From: Amblyornis subalaris
Taxonomy: Eukaryota; Chordata; Aves; Passeriformes; Ptilonorhynchidae
Assembly (NCBI GenBank): GCA_018881555.1
Contig: JACAXG010000014.1
Coordinates: forward strand, 10,039,803-10,103,802
Length of the DNA stretch: 64,000 nucleotides
Direction of reading: 5' to 3'
In this document: one piece after another, positions 31,901 through 40,800 of the stretch
Layout of the letters: every line of letters starts with the position of its first letter
How positions within the stretch are numbered: the stretch's first letter is position 1
Position numbers and translations under genes: made by a program
The notes under the pieces: generated by a model
What the model was told of the DNA's origin: nothing
The model's input: only the letters and a program-made list of their open reading frames with translations
The model's database searches: none

Positions 31901-34477
31901 AAAGGGTGCCCAGCTCCGGGGCTCTCCTTGCTGGCATCGGAGTGGCAAAGGCTGGTGGTTTAGCNACAGGTGTTTTATCAGCCCACAGGTGTGCAAACCC
32001 CATTGGGTGCAGTAGGAAATAGGTGCCCAAATACTTTCAGAAATCCGGTCCTCTGTGGGTAAGCTCTGACTCTGGTGTCCCTCTCACTGTCAGTCCAATG
32101 GATGCTGCCACCTTACCTGTGTTCTCTCTGTGGCACACTGGACTGACAACTCCTGTGCCCCATAAAGTGGGGAGAACTGTCTTGTTCCCAGCTTTTCCAG
32201 CACCACGCTTTCTCAGCTGGCCAAACAGCCCTGCCGTCTACCCCACCATCTGCCCCGGGATCTCACAGCTCACCTTCACGTAGTCGTATTCACAGAGGTA
32301 GGATGACTCCAAGTCAAAATGCATGAAGTACAGCTTGATTTTAAATCCGTCAGGCACAGAGATGTTCCACGTCATTTCCGAGTCACTGGGATAGGAGTCG
32401 GGGAAGTTGGGAGAGTGGATCTCCCCGAACATGTCTGTCAGCTCGACGGCATCTGCCATGCAGAGCAGCAAGGCACAGAAGGGCCAGGCCAGGGGGTACC
32501 TGGAACACACACGTGAAGAAATGAAATGAAACTCTGGCAATGACAAAACCTGTTGAAGGCTTCTCTCTTTTCCNAAGAGGATTGTGCAAGAGGAGGTGCA
32601 GCACCATGGCACCATGAGCAACCCCGGGAGGTGCACGTGAGGGTTGGGAGCTGCATGAGGCTCCCATGAGGGGAAAGCCCCTTTGAAAGGTGGGTGACAC
32701 AGGGGCCACATGTGATGCAAAGGCACCTCCACAGCTCCCAGCCAGCTTGAAGTGCCATCAGGAGTTCAGTGTTTCCTGTGCTTCTGGGAGCAGCAGCCAT
32801 TGGCAGCGTATCCATTAACTAATGGGGCTCTGATGGGCAAATCTTCATTTAATGGAAGAATAAACATAAGGATGCCTAATAAAATAATGATGCTTTCTAA
32901 ATCGGTTTAATGAAAGCATCATGGCAATAACTGCTAAGTATCATTATTATTATNATTACTGCTTAGCCTCATCCTGCCAAATTGGGATCATTAGCTCTCA
33001 ATAAACAGCACACATCTTTGCAGCTGGGCAAGGATGGAACCAGGCCCCAGCAGTGCAACCTGGCATGTTACACTCTACCTTCTTTCTTTTTCTCTTTTCT
33101 CTTCTCTTTTCTTTTCTTCTCTTCTCTTTTCTCTTTTCTTTTTTTTCTTTTCTTTTTTCTTTTATGTTTTCTTTTTTTTCTTGTCTTGTCTTCTATCTTG
33201 TCTTCTCTTCTTAGGGTTTTCACCCAAAATGGAGAAGCACACAGAGGCTGACATCCATCGAGATGTTTTACCATCAAATCCATCTTTTAAAATATCTTGG
33301 TCTGAAGAGTTTGTCCCAAACTGTTACCAACTCGTTACCAACTCANTTCTCCCAAAGACAGGCAGAGAAGACAGGTAAAATCTGTGGCAGTCCAGCTGAC
33401 TTCACACCAGCCTGGAGCTTCACTTGACTCAAAAGGAAGCATAAACTGAGTATTTCTCTGTGCAAGGAGGGAACTCCACCCGTGCTGGAGGTGTGAACAC
33501 AAAAGCCTGTGCTATTGCATGAACCAGAGAGAGGAGCAGACCTCAGGCTCTTTACACATACAAAGGAAAAGAAANATGCAGGAAATTAGAGCCATTAGAG
33601 ATGAAAATTTCTGATTTCTAAAACTGGCACTAAGGCCTGGCAAAGGCTTGTAGGTGTGTACAACAGGCATTGGAACTTCTCACATGTACACGTACACCTG
33701 GTTTCAAAATCAGGGCTTGATTTAGGTATGCTGGTGAGGAAATTGAAGATGCATTAGTGGATTATTTTTAACCTGTCTGTGTTCTTTCAAAACCAGGGCA
33801 GTAAATTTCTGGGGCTCATCTGTGTAGTGCCATCACTTTTCTCAGCTCTTCATTACAAAGAAAAGTTAATGGGAACTGAGAAATCTGATTTTTCTTGCAA
33901 GCAGAGTGAGGTTGAACATGCCCTTTTCTGACAGCTTTTCTGAAACCACAAGAATGTGTGAAGGGAAAAACTGTTACTCCTCTGGTCAGAGTACATGCAT
34001 GGGGCTGGATGCTCAGCTGGTGTAAATGGGCAGCACCTCCTCCACTTCAAAGGGCCGTTTGCTTGTGCAGCTCTGCTTTCCCCTAAGCAGGGGAGGCAAA
34101 ACAGCATCGAACTTCTTCCCCGTGACAGGAAAGTCTTAACCTCATGTAAAAGTGATAAATGACCGTGGCGTGCACAGAAATCGGATGCCCGTGCAGCGGG
34201 TCCTGCCTCGCTCGCACCTTTTGCCCCGGGCCGTGGCAGAGCGGTGCCCATGCCCCGATGTCTCCTTGGCTTTGCTGGGATGCAGGAATGCAAGCGGGGC
34301 TGCGGCACGAAGCCGAGGCATGAGCAACGCCTTGTTTGCTCACCGATAGGGGAACTGGAGCCACGGTCACCACCGAGAAACCTTCCTCAGCAGGATGGCC
34401 CCCCCTGCCCGGCCGTGCCCCGAGACCGCGGCGTGCGGGAGCCCGGGGTCAGCCCGTCGCGGGGGTACTCACCTCAT
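13067..34477 (-). CDS. MASP1: MASP1 gene, MASP-3 isoform (730 residues, 11 coding exons)
   Basis: MASP-3 is a secreted serine protease of the lectin complement pathway. It dimerises and binds mannose-binding lectin, collectins and ficolins through CUB1-EGF-CUB2, and its protease cleaves pro-factor D, supplying active factor D for the alternative pathway. The rebuilt protein has a signal peptide (1-19), CUB1 (about 20-137), a calcium-binding EGF (138-181), CUB2 (182-295), CCP1 (about 299-361), CCP2 (about 365-430) and a trypsin-like domain after Arg447. The catalytic triad is His495, Asp551, Ser664, with specificity Asp658. All ten junctions use GT/AG and keep phase; human MASP-3 is 728 residues, so it looks complete. 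There are N-glycosylation sequons in CUB1, EGF, CCP2 and the protease. The domain order and the single protease exon identify MASP-3 and exclude MASP-2. MASP-1-specific exons were not found. Confidence 0.97.
13963..16502 (-). other. MASP1: MASP1 intron 10
   Basis: This 2.5-kb intron separates CCP2 from the protease exon. No further exon, RNA gene or repeat family is recognised on either strand; the open frames are short and unrelated to known proteins. Confidence 0.7.
16503..16577 (-). CDS. MASP1: MASP1 exon 10: second half of CCP2
   Basis: A 75-bp exon encodes 24 full residues (TYTCDASGVW through PSCRP) with split codons G|CC (Ala408) and G|TG (Val433). It carries the third and fourth CCP2 cysteines and the CCP tryptophan in GVW. 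The acceptor is CTCTCTTCCAG and the donor CCAG|GTACTG. The exon was found by phase-guided reading and is too short to stand out as an open frame. Confidence 0.93.
16578..17567 (-). other. MASP1: MASP1 intron 9
   Basis: This is a 990-bp intron inside CCP2. Nothing beyond its splice sites is recognised. Confidence 0.8.
17568..17705 (-). CDS. MASP1: MASP1 exon 9: first half of CCP2
   Basis: This exon encodes residues 363-407 (ADCKAPPELEHG through APNST) after the split Ile362. It holds the first two CCP2 cysteines and two N-glycosylation sequons (NLT, NST). The acceptor is GGCTTTCAG, the donor ACCG|GTGAGC, phase 1. The CCP1-CCP2 modules position the protease. Confidence 0.96.
19956..19979. repeat. 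(CCAA)6 microsatellite
   Basis: Six tandem CCAA units lie in MASP1 intron 8. No function is suggested. Confidence 0.9.
21152..21186 (-). CDS. MASP1: Speculative alternative last exon of MASP1 (MAp44-like)
   Basis: On the - strand a convincing acceptor (TTTTCTCACTCCAG, with a TTTAACT branch-like sequence just upstream) opens a frame matching the phase of exon 8. It would add NGNWEALRSAK after CCP1 and then stop at TAG, giving a product ending after CUB1-EGF-CUB2-CCP1. Mammalian MASP1 makes such a product, MAp44, from an exon in this same intron with a 17-residue tail. This tail is not clearly similar to the human one, and an ATTAAA-type signal lies about 160 bp downstream. It could equally be chance. 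Confidence 0.2.
22060..22138 (-). CDS. MASP1: MASP1 exon 8: second half of CCP1
   Basis: Encodes residues 336-361 (DNMESDSFQI through IPICK) with the third and fourth CCP1 cysteines and the conserved DGTWS. The acceptor is TTCTGCACAG and the donor AAAA|GTAAGG, leaving one base for split Ile362. Confidence 0.97.
22971..23089 (-). CDS. MASP1: MASP1 exon 7: first half of CCP1
   Basis: Encodes residues 297-335 (NPCPLVQPPINGKIEPSQAK onward to GYKVLK) after split Gly296, with the first two CCP1 cysteines. The acceptor is TTTATTCAAAG, the donor GAAG|GTACGG, phase 0. Confidence 0.97.
23577..23724 (-). CDS. MASP1: MASP1 exon 6: second half of CUB2
   Basis: Encodes residues 247-295 (IKTGQKEFGPFCGEK onward to GWKLSYTAI). 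HSDNSGENRGW is the conserved CUB calcium-site and closing-strand region. The acceptor is CTTGGCAG and the donor ATTG|GTAACT, phase 1. CUB2 contributes to binding the collagen stalks of MBL and ficolins. Confidence 0.97.
24031..24227 (-). CDS. MASP1: MASP1 exon 5: first half of CUB2
   Basis: Encodes residues 182-246 (ECSDNLYTQRSGVITS through CPYDHIK) after split Val181. It supplies three of the four CUB2 cysteines. The acceptor is GTGTTTCAG, the donor CAAG|GTGAGC, phase 0. Confidence 0.97.
24705..24836 (-). CDS. MASP1: MASP1 exon 4: calcium-binding EGF domain
   Basis: Encodes residues 138-180 (VDECLEKSDEELACD onward to RTCK) with six cysteines. The pattern CHNYIGGYYCSC fits the Asn/Asp beta-hydroxylation consensus of calcium-binding EGFs, and NRT is a sequon. 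The EGF completes the CUB1-EGF dimerisation unit. The acceptor is CATTCTAG, the donor AAAG|GTACCA, phase 1. Confidence 0.97.
25091..25268 (-). CDS. MASP1: MASP1 exon 3: second half of CUB1
   Basis: Encodes residues 78-136 (IETEDQELATFCGRETTD onward to GFDAHYTAV). FRSDFSNEERFTGF is the conserved CUB calcium-site end. The acceptor is GCTAACAG and the donor GTGG|GTAAGC, phase 1, giving split Asp137 with the EGF exon. The exon was located by phase-guided reading of the - strand. Confidence 0.96.
25269..32273 (-). other. MASP1: MASP1 intron 2
   Basis: This is the largest intron in the gene (7.0 kb), splitting CUB1. It contains a CpG-enriched stretch at about 28000-28480, a (TGC)5 run at 28531-28545, an alternating purine-pyrimidine tract at 30094-30120 and AT-rich segments near 27.6-27.85 and 31.1-31.4 kb. 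No additional exon or RNA gene is recognised. Confidence 0.7.
30094..30120. repeat. Alternating purine-pyrimidine tract (Z-DNA-type)
   Basis: Twenty-seven bases alternate purine and pyrimidine without a break, first CG/CA/TG-rich (GCGCACGCGTGCATGCGC) and then an AT run. A further 12 alternating bases precede it at 30081-30092. Such sequences favour left-handed DNA under supercoiling. Confidence 0.7.
32274..32499 (-). CDS. MASP1: MASP1 exon 2: signal peptide and first half of CUB1
   Basis: Encodes residues 3-77 and the last base of Arg2. A hydrophobic signal segment (YPLAWPFCALLLCMADA) is followed by mature VELTDMFGEIHSPNFPDSYP. The sequon NIS lies in CUB1, and YLCEYDYVK carries the CUB1 cysteine and acidic/tyrosine calcium-site residues. 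The acceptor is GTTCCAG before 32499, the donor GAAG|GTGAGC, phase 0. Confidence 0.97.
32887..32922. repeat. Perfect 11-bp inverted repeat with inner 4-bp stem
   Basis: ATGATGCTTTC at 32887-32897 is mirrored exactly by GAAAGCATCAT at 32912-32922. Inside it TAAA and TTTA can pair around a TCGG loop, leaving a two-base bulge. The flanks are AT-rich with several TAAT-type motifs and an ATTATTATTATN run to 32953. Confidence 0.85.
33078..33212. repeat. CT-rich (TTTTC/TTCTC) low-complexity tract
   Basis: About 135 bases are nearly pure pyrimidine on the + strand, built from irregular CTTTT, TCTCT and TTGTC units. It lies in MASP1 intron 1, so the transcript carries the purine-rich strand. Confidence 0.95.
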
Positions 34478-34800
34478 TCTGCTCCTGGGAGAGTTTCCCG
34501 GCGGATTTGGTGCGGAGGATCGATGGCTCGCTTGCGGGGGACGGCTTTGCCGCTTTCCCAACGCTCCGCTGTCCGCCTTATCTCTGTCCGGAGATTTGTG
34601 AGCGTGTGTGCGCCTATGTGTGTGTGCGTCTGGAGTTGTCTGGCATTTTCCATGCAGGTCACGCCTTCCCGTGCCTGCAGCCGTTCCCCACATCCAGGCA
34701 GGCAGCAGGCAGGCAGGCAGACCTGCCCGCATCCGAGCCCTCCTCCCCGCCCGCCTCTCCCTCCTCTCCGCCGCGGGGCTGCCCTGCGCTCCAGCATTCA
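34160..34800. promoter_or_regulatory. MASP1: CpG island over MASP1 exon 1
   Basis: Roughly three to eight CpG dinucleotides occur per 60 bases through this stretch, far above the flanks, and it contains the MASP1 start codon and first donor. It is the likely promoter and first-exon region. No TATA box on the - strand was identified, and the transcription start is unknown. Confidence 0.7.
34473..34477 (-). CDS. MASP1: MASP1 exon 1, coding part (ATG AG)
   Basis: The - strand reads CAGAATGAG|GTGAGT: start codon with A at -3, two bases of the Arg codon, then a consensus donor. Joining to exon 2 gives Met-Arg and a good signal peptide, like the MRW start of human MASP1. The 5' UTR continues upstream for an unknown length. 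The upstream frame is open in phase back to an ATG at 34861. Confidence 0.88.
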
Positions 34801-34834
34801 GCGGAGTTTTTGTCTTCCCTAATCTCCAGAGTTT

Positions 34835-34850
34835 TGTGTGTGTGTGTGTG
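34835..34850. repeat. (TG)8 microsatellite
   Basis: Eight TG units lie just upstream of the MASP1 CpG island on the + strand. Confidence 0.9.
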
Positions 34851-34861
34851 CCCATGCACAT

Positions 34862-37800
34862 TGTGTTTTCTCTCTCTTTTTTTTCCCCTCACAGCCTGCT
34901 TTGCCAGATGGCTAAAATTTGCCTCTCAATAGGGTCTGAGGCTCCAGCAAAAACAGAAGGCAAGAATGTGTGAAAAAAAACCTGTGCGGGGATAAATAGC
35001 TTTAGTGGTGGTGCTGCCGCTGGGATCGGCGCTCGGGAATTGCTTTCAGCATCTCTACTAAGTGCCGAGCAGCGTTTGGGATGGGAATCTGGCTTCCAAG
35101 AAACTTTGGAGTTGTGACAGTCCGAATAAAATCAAGCCCTAATTTGCATCCTCCTGTAGAACTGAGGAATTGCCAGATTCAGTATTTTGTTCCAGGGCAA
35201 AAGAGCTGGACTTGGACTAGCTAGACGTGGACTCTGCTCAGGAGTGAGAACTTTAAACACGAAAGTTCCAGGTTTTGAGCCTGACTTCCTCCTGTTCAGG
35301 AAACAGGTAAAAACACGAACGCTCTCCTCCAAGCCACGGGAGATTCATCTCCCCTCCCTGTGCCAGGCACAAACCAACCCAAACTCCCTTGTCTGCATAG
35401 CTAAGTGGGAAGATCCATCTGGGCTGCAAATAAGGGAATAGCACGTAGGACGTCAAAGGATGCAAGTGACTCCCTCATTCAGAAGTCTCCTCGGACACAT
35501 GAGGAGCAAAACTTTAATAGCTGTTTACCAACTTCAGCTTGAGCTGGTTAATGTAAACCCCGCAGACATCCACTGGCAGGCACGGATACACACGCGGCAT
35601 GTTAAAAGGCACACAAAAACAAGAGCCGGGAAGAGGCAGGGAAACAGGGATGTGTTGGCACCACTCCTGGAGCAGCAGCTCCCAGCCCTCCCGGACTCCA
35701 CAGCTCGCTGCTGTCAGGCTGTAGCGCTGCCGTTAAACGGGCGATGGTACCTCCAGCCTCTGCGTCGGCTTTGCCCCTCCAGCAATGCTGGAGAAGCTGG
35801 GAGGGAAGGGGATAGAGTGAAAAAATTAGAATTTTCGTTTTCCACTTCTTGTCTTTGTGTTTTGGGGGGTTATTGTTCCTTGGAGTCCCATGCAGATGCT
35901 GCTTGTCTTGTTGCCATGAGTCTCTGGTTCTGTACTGAGAAAGAAATGGTACCTAATAGACACAGTGAAATAAAATAGAAAAACATGGGTGGAAAAGCAG
36001 TAGAAGAACAGGAGAAAGGCTCTGAGCAAAGGGAAGATCTCGGTCTGCCATAATTTGTAGGTCTATTTGGGAAGTTTTAACAGCTTATCACTAAACAGAC
36101 ATAAGCTCTCGCTCATGCTAACACACCCAGGCAAGCAGATCAAACTAATTAATATGTAAGCAATGTGTCAAATGCAAGGATTTATTTTTGCAGACAAGTG
36201 TGGTCTTGTCTGAGCCCTGAATACACTGTGATCTATTTTTTCCCTGCCTGTTCTGCAGGGTGGGTCCTTCGTACACTCATTTTTCCATCACGGCAGCTTT
36301 CTATAGCTTTTTGGAATGGCTTCTTTAATTCAGGGGCAATATTATTTCTGAAATGACATTTTCTTTGCCTGCTGATGCTTCTTTCAAGACAGATCACCTC
36401 GGGTCAAAGTCAGTGTTTACACTGCAAGGCCGGACTTGGAAATGTAGAGCGGTAACGGAAGCTCTGCNTGTTTTTGGACCACGGATGTTGCTGGATGCAG
36501 CACGGGCTTAAAGCTTCCGTGCTGATGGTGTAGGCTCTGGAAGGTGGGAGAGGGTGCCCAAGAAGCAGGACACCGCAGATCCCATCAGCAGCCCACTGAG
36601 CTGATTTCCCTGCTAGTCTGCTGTATCCTAGGGGTTTTCCTTCATCCGGTGCTTGTCCCCATCCCCAAATGCCCTTGGTGTGCAGAATCATATCTCCCTG
36701 AAAGCTCACGCTGACTAGCTCAGCGCTCAGGTTTTTCTGACCAAATCTTACCTGAGACATTGTGGGCTCCTAAAGAAAGTTGAGAGGCAGTGGCTGAATG
36801 GCCACAACTTCAATTCTGCTGCACCCAAGTGCTTAAAACTACCTGCAGCCTCCTGCATCTCCTGCTCCAAACTCCAGCCCCAACACCTGCATTGCTGAAT
36901 CCTCTAGTAAGGGACGCAGGTTTCCAAATGAGTCCTACTGGAGCCCTAATTAGCTGGCCTGGCTAATTGCACTGCTCTCCTGGGTTACAGCAGATCAGCC
37001 CTGATTGCCCTCTGAAGCAATATAAACCCTGTGCTGCAGAGTCTGCTGGTGGGGAGACACATATGAACCTGCAAAGGGAAGGTGGCGCAGAATCTGCTCT
37101 GGCTGCAATGCCTTCTCCAGAGTCATTCCCATCTGTTAGAGAGTTCCTCATAGCCAGGCCTGGCCACTCACATGGCTGTGTGAAGTGTCCATGAAGAGTA
37201 AAGGCAAAAAATGGTCACTGAGAGGAGGATCTGGTGCTGTCCAGGCAGAGTGCCAGGCAAGGGTCACCTTGTCTCATGTGTGCTGTTACCTGCTCTTTAC
37301 CTGAAACAGCCAGATCACAGCCATCAGTGATGCCAGGGGTGTGGAGCCTTGTCCCCACCTTACTGGGGGACTTGGAAAAATACAGTCTGACGTCTCACCA
37401 TGCAGTGACAGGAGTGGGCATGCTGAGTTTTCAGGAAGGAGTTAGACTGACAGACCAGCAGACAGGCTTGGTCCTGCTTTCTCACCAATGTCTCCCACAC
37501 TTGGAGAGGTCATCCCTGGAGTAACTTCTGTAAGTCCATGATGCTCATCAAGGACTGAGCTCAGCAGTGTTGTCCAAAGCATTTCTTTAATACTGGAGGC
37601 AAATTCACCTTCTGGAAATAATATCTCTACACTGAATGGAGTTAGACAGGGATAAAACAGATGTGAGGGATACATGTGGACCCACAGGAATAAGACTGTG
37701 GGGTGAACCTATGACTGGTATAAATAACCATACACTGAACACCAATATCCTGCAAAAGCTCATGCCCTCTGCATCAGGCAAGCGTGGCCCACACCACAGC

Positions 37801-40800
37801 CTCTCTTCAGGCCCCGCGTTGGGCACATTGTGACATGTGCACTGATCCTCGTCATGAGGTATGTGGCAGGGACAAAAGTTCTGGCAGATCCTGCTCCTCG
37901 TCAGAGCTGTGACATCTCTCCTGTTCTCTTTCACCTGGGATGCTGGAGAAGGCCTCATTCTTCAGAAGACCTAAGCTCTCCTCTCAGTATTTCTCCTCCA
38001 TCCTGCAGGAGAAACAGGCTCTGCTCCTGGCATTTCTCCTCCGTCTCTGATGGGTTCCTGGAGCCCCCTCGTGGCTCCTACCACTGACAAGGTCCCACCA
38101 AAACCACCCCTGGAGAGCTGCTGGTGGGGCCCACCACAGCAGGTTCTGTGCAGCTCCAGTGCTGGGGAGGCAGCAAGAGTCACCTTAGGCATGTCACTGG
38201 GCAGGCAGGGCATGGGGGTGACAACAGAGACACTCAGGAGTCTGAACAGGGCAGACAGTCCCATTGCAGGGCCATCTCCCTGCTTTGTGATCCTGGGAGG
38301 AGATGAGTCCTTCAGTGGCTTTGCAGTCCCGTGCCCTTGGAGCCTGCTGCACGGTGTGACAGTCCCAGGGAAAGGTGGCCACAGCCCGGATCCGGCGTGG
38401 AGGAAAGGGAGGATGTAGGGGCACGGGAAACGAGGGATCTAAGACAATAGGAAAAGAAGGAAGGCGGATATCGGGGCAGGAGGCTACACAAAGGTGGGAA
38501 AAAGAGGCTGTGGGGTGATGGCCAAGGGTGTCTCTGTGGAGAAGGGGGGAGAGCGGCTGGGAAGGCGGTGGGCAGGGGAAGGCTCGCTGCCCGGGAGCTG
38601 GGGACATCTGTCCATCCCACGGGGCCCCGCGTGCCACTAGATGGCACTTGAACCCCTGCGCGGGGCCGTGGCGGGCGCGGTGCCGCACGGGGGGCCCGGG
38701 GATGCGCTGGGCTCCGCGGGCTCTCCAACTGCTCCTGGCAGCAGCTCCACGGATGAGTCTGCCCTGGGGGCTGGATAAGGAGAAAACGTAGAGGTGAGAC
38801 GGCTTTTGGGACAGCCACTTCCCTCCAAGTCTCTCCACTTGCCCTGTGGAAAGGCTCATGCCACAGCCCTTTGCAGAGGTGACCTGCTGAGGTACCACAG
38901 AGCATCCAGTGGAAGGTACCTAAAAAAAAATCTAGTGCAGTCTCAGCACAGCCCAGTGGTTATTCAATAAATCGATGCTTTGTTCAGCTGTGAGAGAAAA
39001 TCAGATCCATAATGCTGTGGATGGAAATATTGAGCCCTCTTTTTCCCGTTTTCAGTCCCATCCTCTGCCTCTCTGTGCCCACCGTGAGGTCATGGGAGGC
39101 ACCCTGACTGTCACAGCACATTCACAACTGGCATGAGACGGTCAGGATTGTTTCAGCAACCTCCATTCCCCTTTCTGCTGAAACTGAGGGATGCCTGGGT
39201 GACCCCAAAAGGATACACCGTAGAGAAAAATGCATATAACACTGAAATCAAACCAGAGAAATCAGGATGTTTTGTCATATATTGGCCAAGTCAAACATAT
39301 CTCTCCCACTGCTGGATCCCAGCCACTGCATCACTGGCTCCTGACAGCTGCCAGAGCTGTGACTTTGTGCTGCTGTGTAACCATGTGTGCTGGGCTTGAC
39401 TTTAATTGATGTTTTGTCATTGCTCCGCTTTGTATTTCACTGGAAGGGAAGCCCATGAATGCTTTTGAGAGTGTGAGATGAGGTGCTGAGGCATCATCCA
39501 CCTTGACGGGATACAGGCTTGGCTGAGCCTACACCACTGCTGAGGGACAGGCACAAGACTTGTGAAGGCTTGAGGCACTTAGTACCCACAGAGGCAAGCA
39601 ACAGAGCATCTCTTGCACACCTTTGAGAAAAAAAGACCTCTGAAATTTATTTGGAGAAATCCAAGGAAAATCTGGGGCTGGGACAGGTTTTGAAACTTGG
39701 TCCTGCCTCACAGCCTGATGCCTCACACCTTCCCCAGTCCAGGGGAGCACTTGCCATGGGAAAGGCTCCGTGTTCCATCTTCAGGTGCCCAGACCCAAAT
39801 TCCTTTTCTTGTCCAAGCACTTTCTTGGTGACGAGTGAGTCACTGGGGAGCTCTGGACACTTTAAGGGTCACACCACAACCAATCCCTCTCTGTGCAAAC
39901 CGGAGTCCTTTTAAGAGGCAGTGCACAGTTGTAATGCTTTCAGACAAGCCCAAATCACTGTGATTTCCCCCTGACAGAGCAGCTGTGAAATTGCAGAGAG
40001 ACAGAGCATGGTGTGACTGAAGCGATTACGTGGGTGGCAGGGGATGATGGCAAATCCACGGCGTTGGAGGGGCTGAGCCGTGCTCCCGAGCACAGATAAC
40101 GTGAGCCGGCTCAGCTCAGCCAACAGTTTCTTTGCAGGACCTTGCTTTCCTGGGAAAAAGTAATAATAATAAAAAGACAGGAAAATCTCAGAGCATTGTT
40201 TCCTTATCTTTTTTTTCACTTCCAAAAGCTCGGCCTTGCTGAAGCTGGTGGGTGTTGAACCATGACGTGAGTCANTGCTGGCCCTGATAGCACCAGCCCC
40301 TGCTCACATGCCCGGGGTTCACTGCGATTCCCTGGANCTCATAGCTCCCAGCTCCCAGCACTCAGGTCTGCAGCCCCTGCTCCAGGTGCGTAACACTCTG
40401 CCCTAAATGCAGCCTCTCTCTCCTCTTGGGAAGCCGGAAAACTGATGTCCTGGGGAACCCAAAGCTCCCTGGTACTGGAGAAGATGGATGTCCATTTTTT
40501 CTTGGGAACAGTAGACCTTCTGAAGCTTCCCCAGGGGGATGCCCTCTCTGCTGGGTGGCTGTAATTCTTTCTAGACATGGTGGTGAGGGTGTGACGGCTG
40601 TGGAAGCCTGCAGGTCTTTGTTGGCTGAAGCAATGAACAATCCCATCCCTGCAAGTGATATGTTGGGTCTACCCGCTTGCTGGGGTCTAGGTTATGGTGG
40701 CACCAGGTAGGATGGTGACCAGGGAGCAATTTATCATTACTGGTGGCTCCTAGTGATGCCATTTGTTCCCTGGTGGAGCTGGGGTAGGCAGGCAATTTGC

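Larger units (their letters stand above)
32500..34472 (-). other. MASP1: MASP1 intron 1
   Basis: This 2.0-kb intron separates the first two codons from the signal peptide. It contains a polypyrimidine tract (33078-33212), an AT-rich segment with a perfect 11-bp inverted repeat (32887-32922) and, next to exon 1, the downstream half of the CpG island. Confidence 0.85.

Noticed and set aside
33078..33212. Repeat array as a CRISPR-like structure
   Set aside because: It is irregular pyrimidine low-complexity sequence without spacers, in a vertebrate intron.
34336..34932. 198-codon + strand frame over the MASP1 CpG island
   Set aside because: CpG islands lack stop codons by composition, and the frame has no domain; the opposite strand carries the true MASP1 first exon.
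38194..38898. 234-codon open frame on the - strand
   Set aside because: It runs through a CpG-rich patch where several frames lack stops by composition; the protein is Pro/Arg/Ser-rich with no domain.
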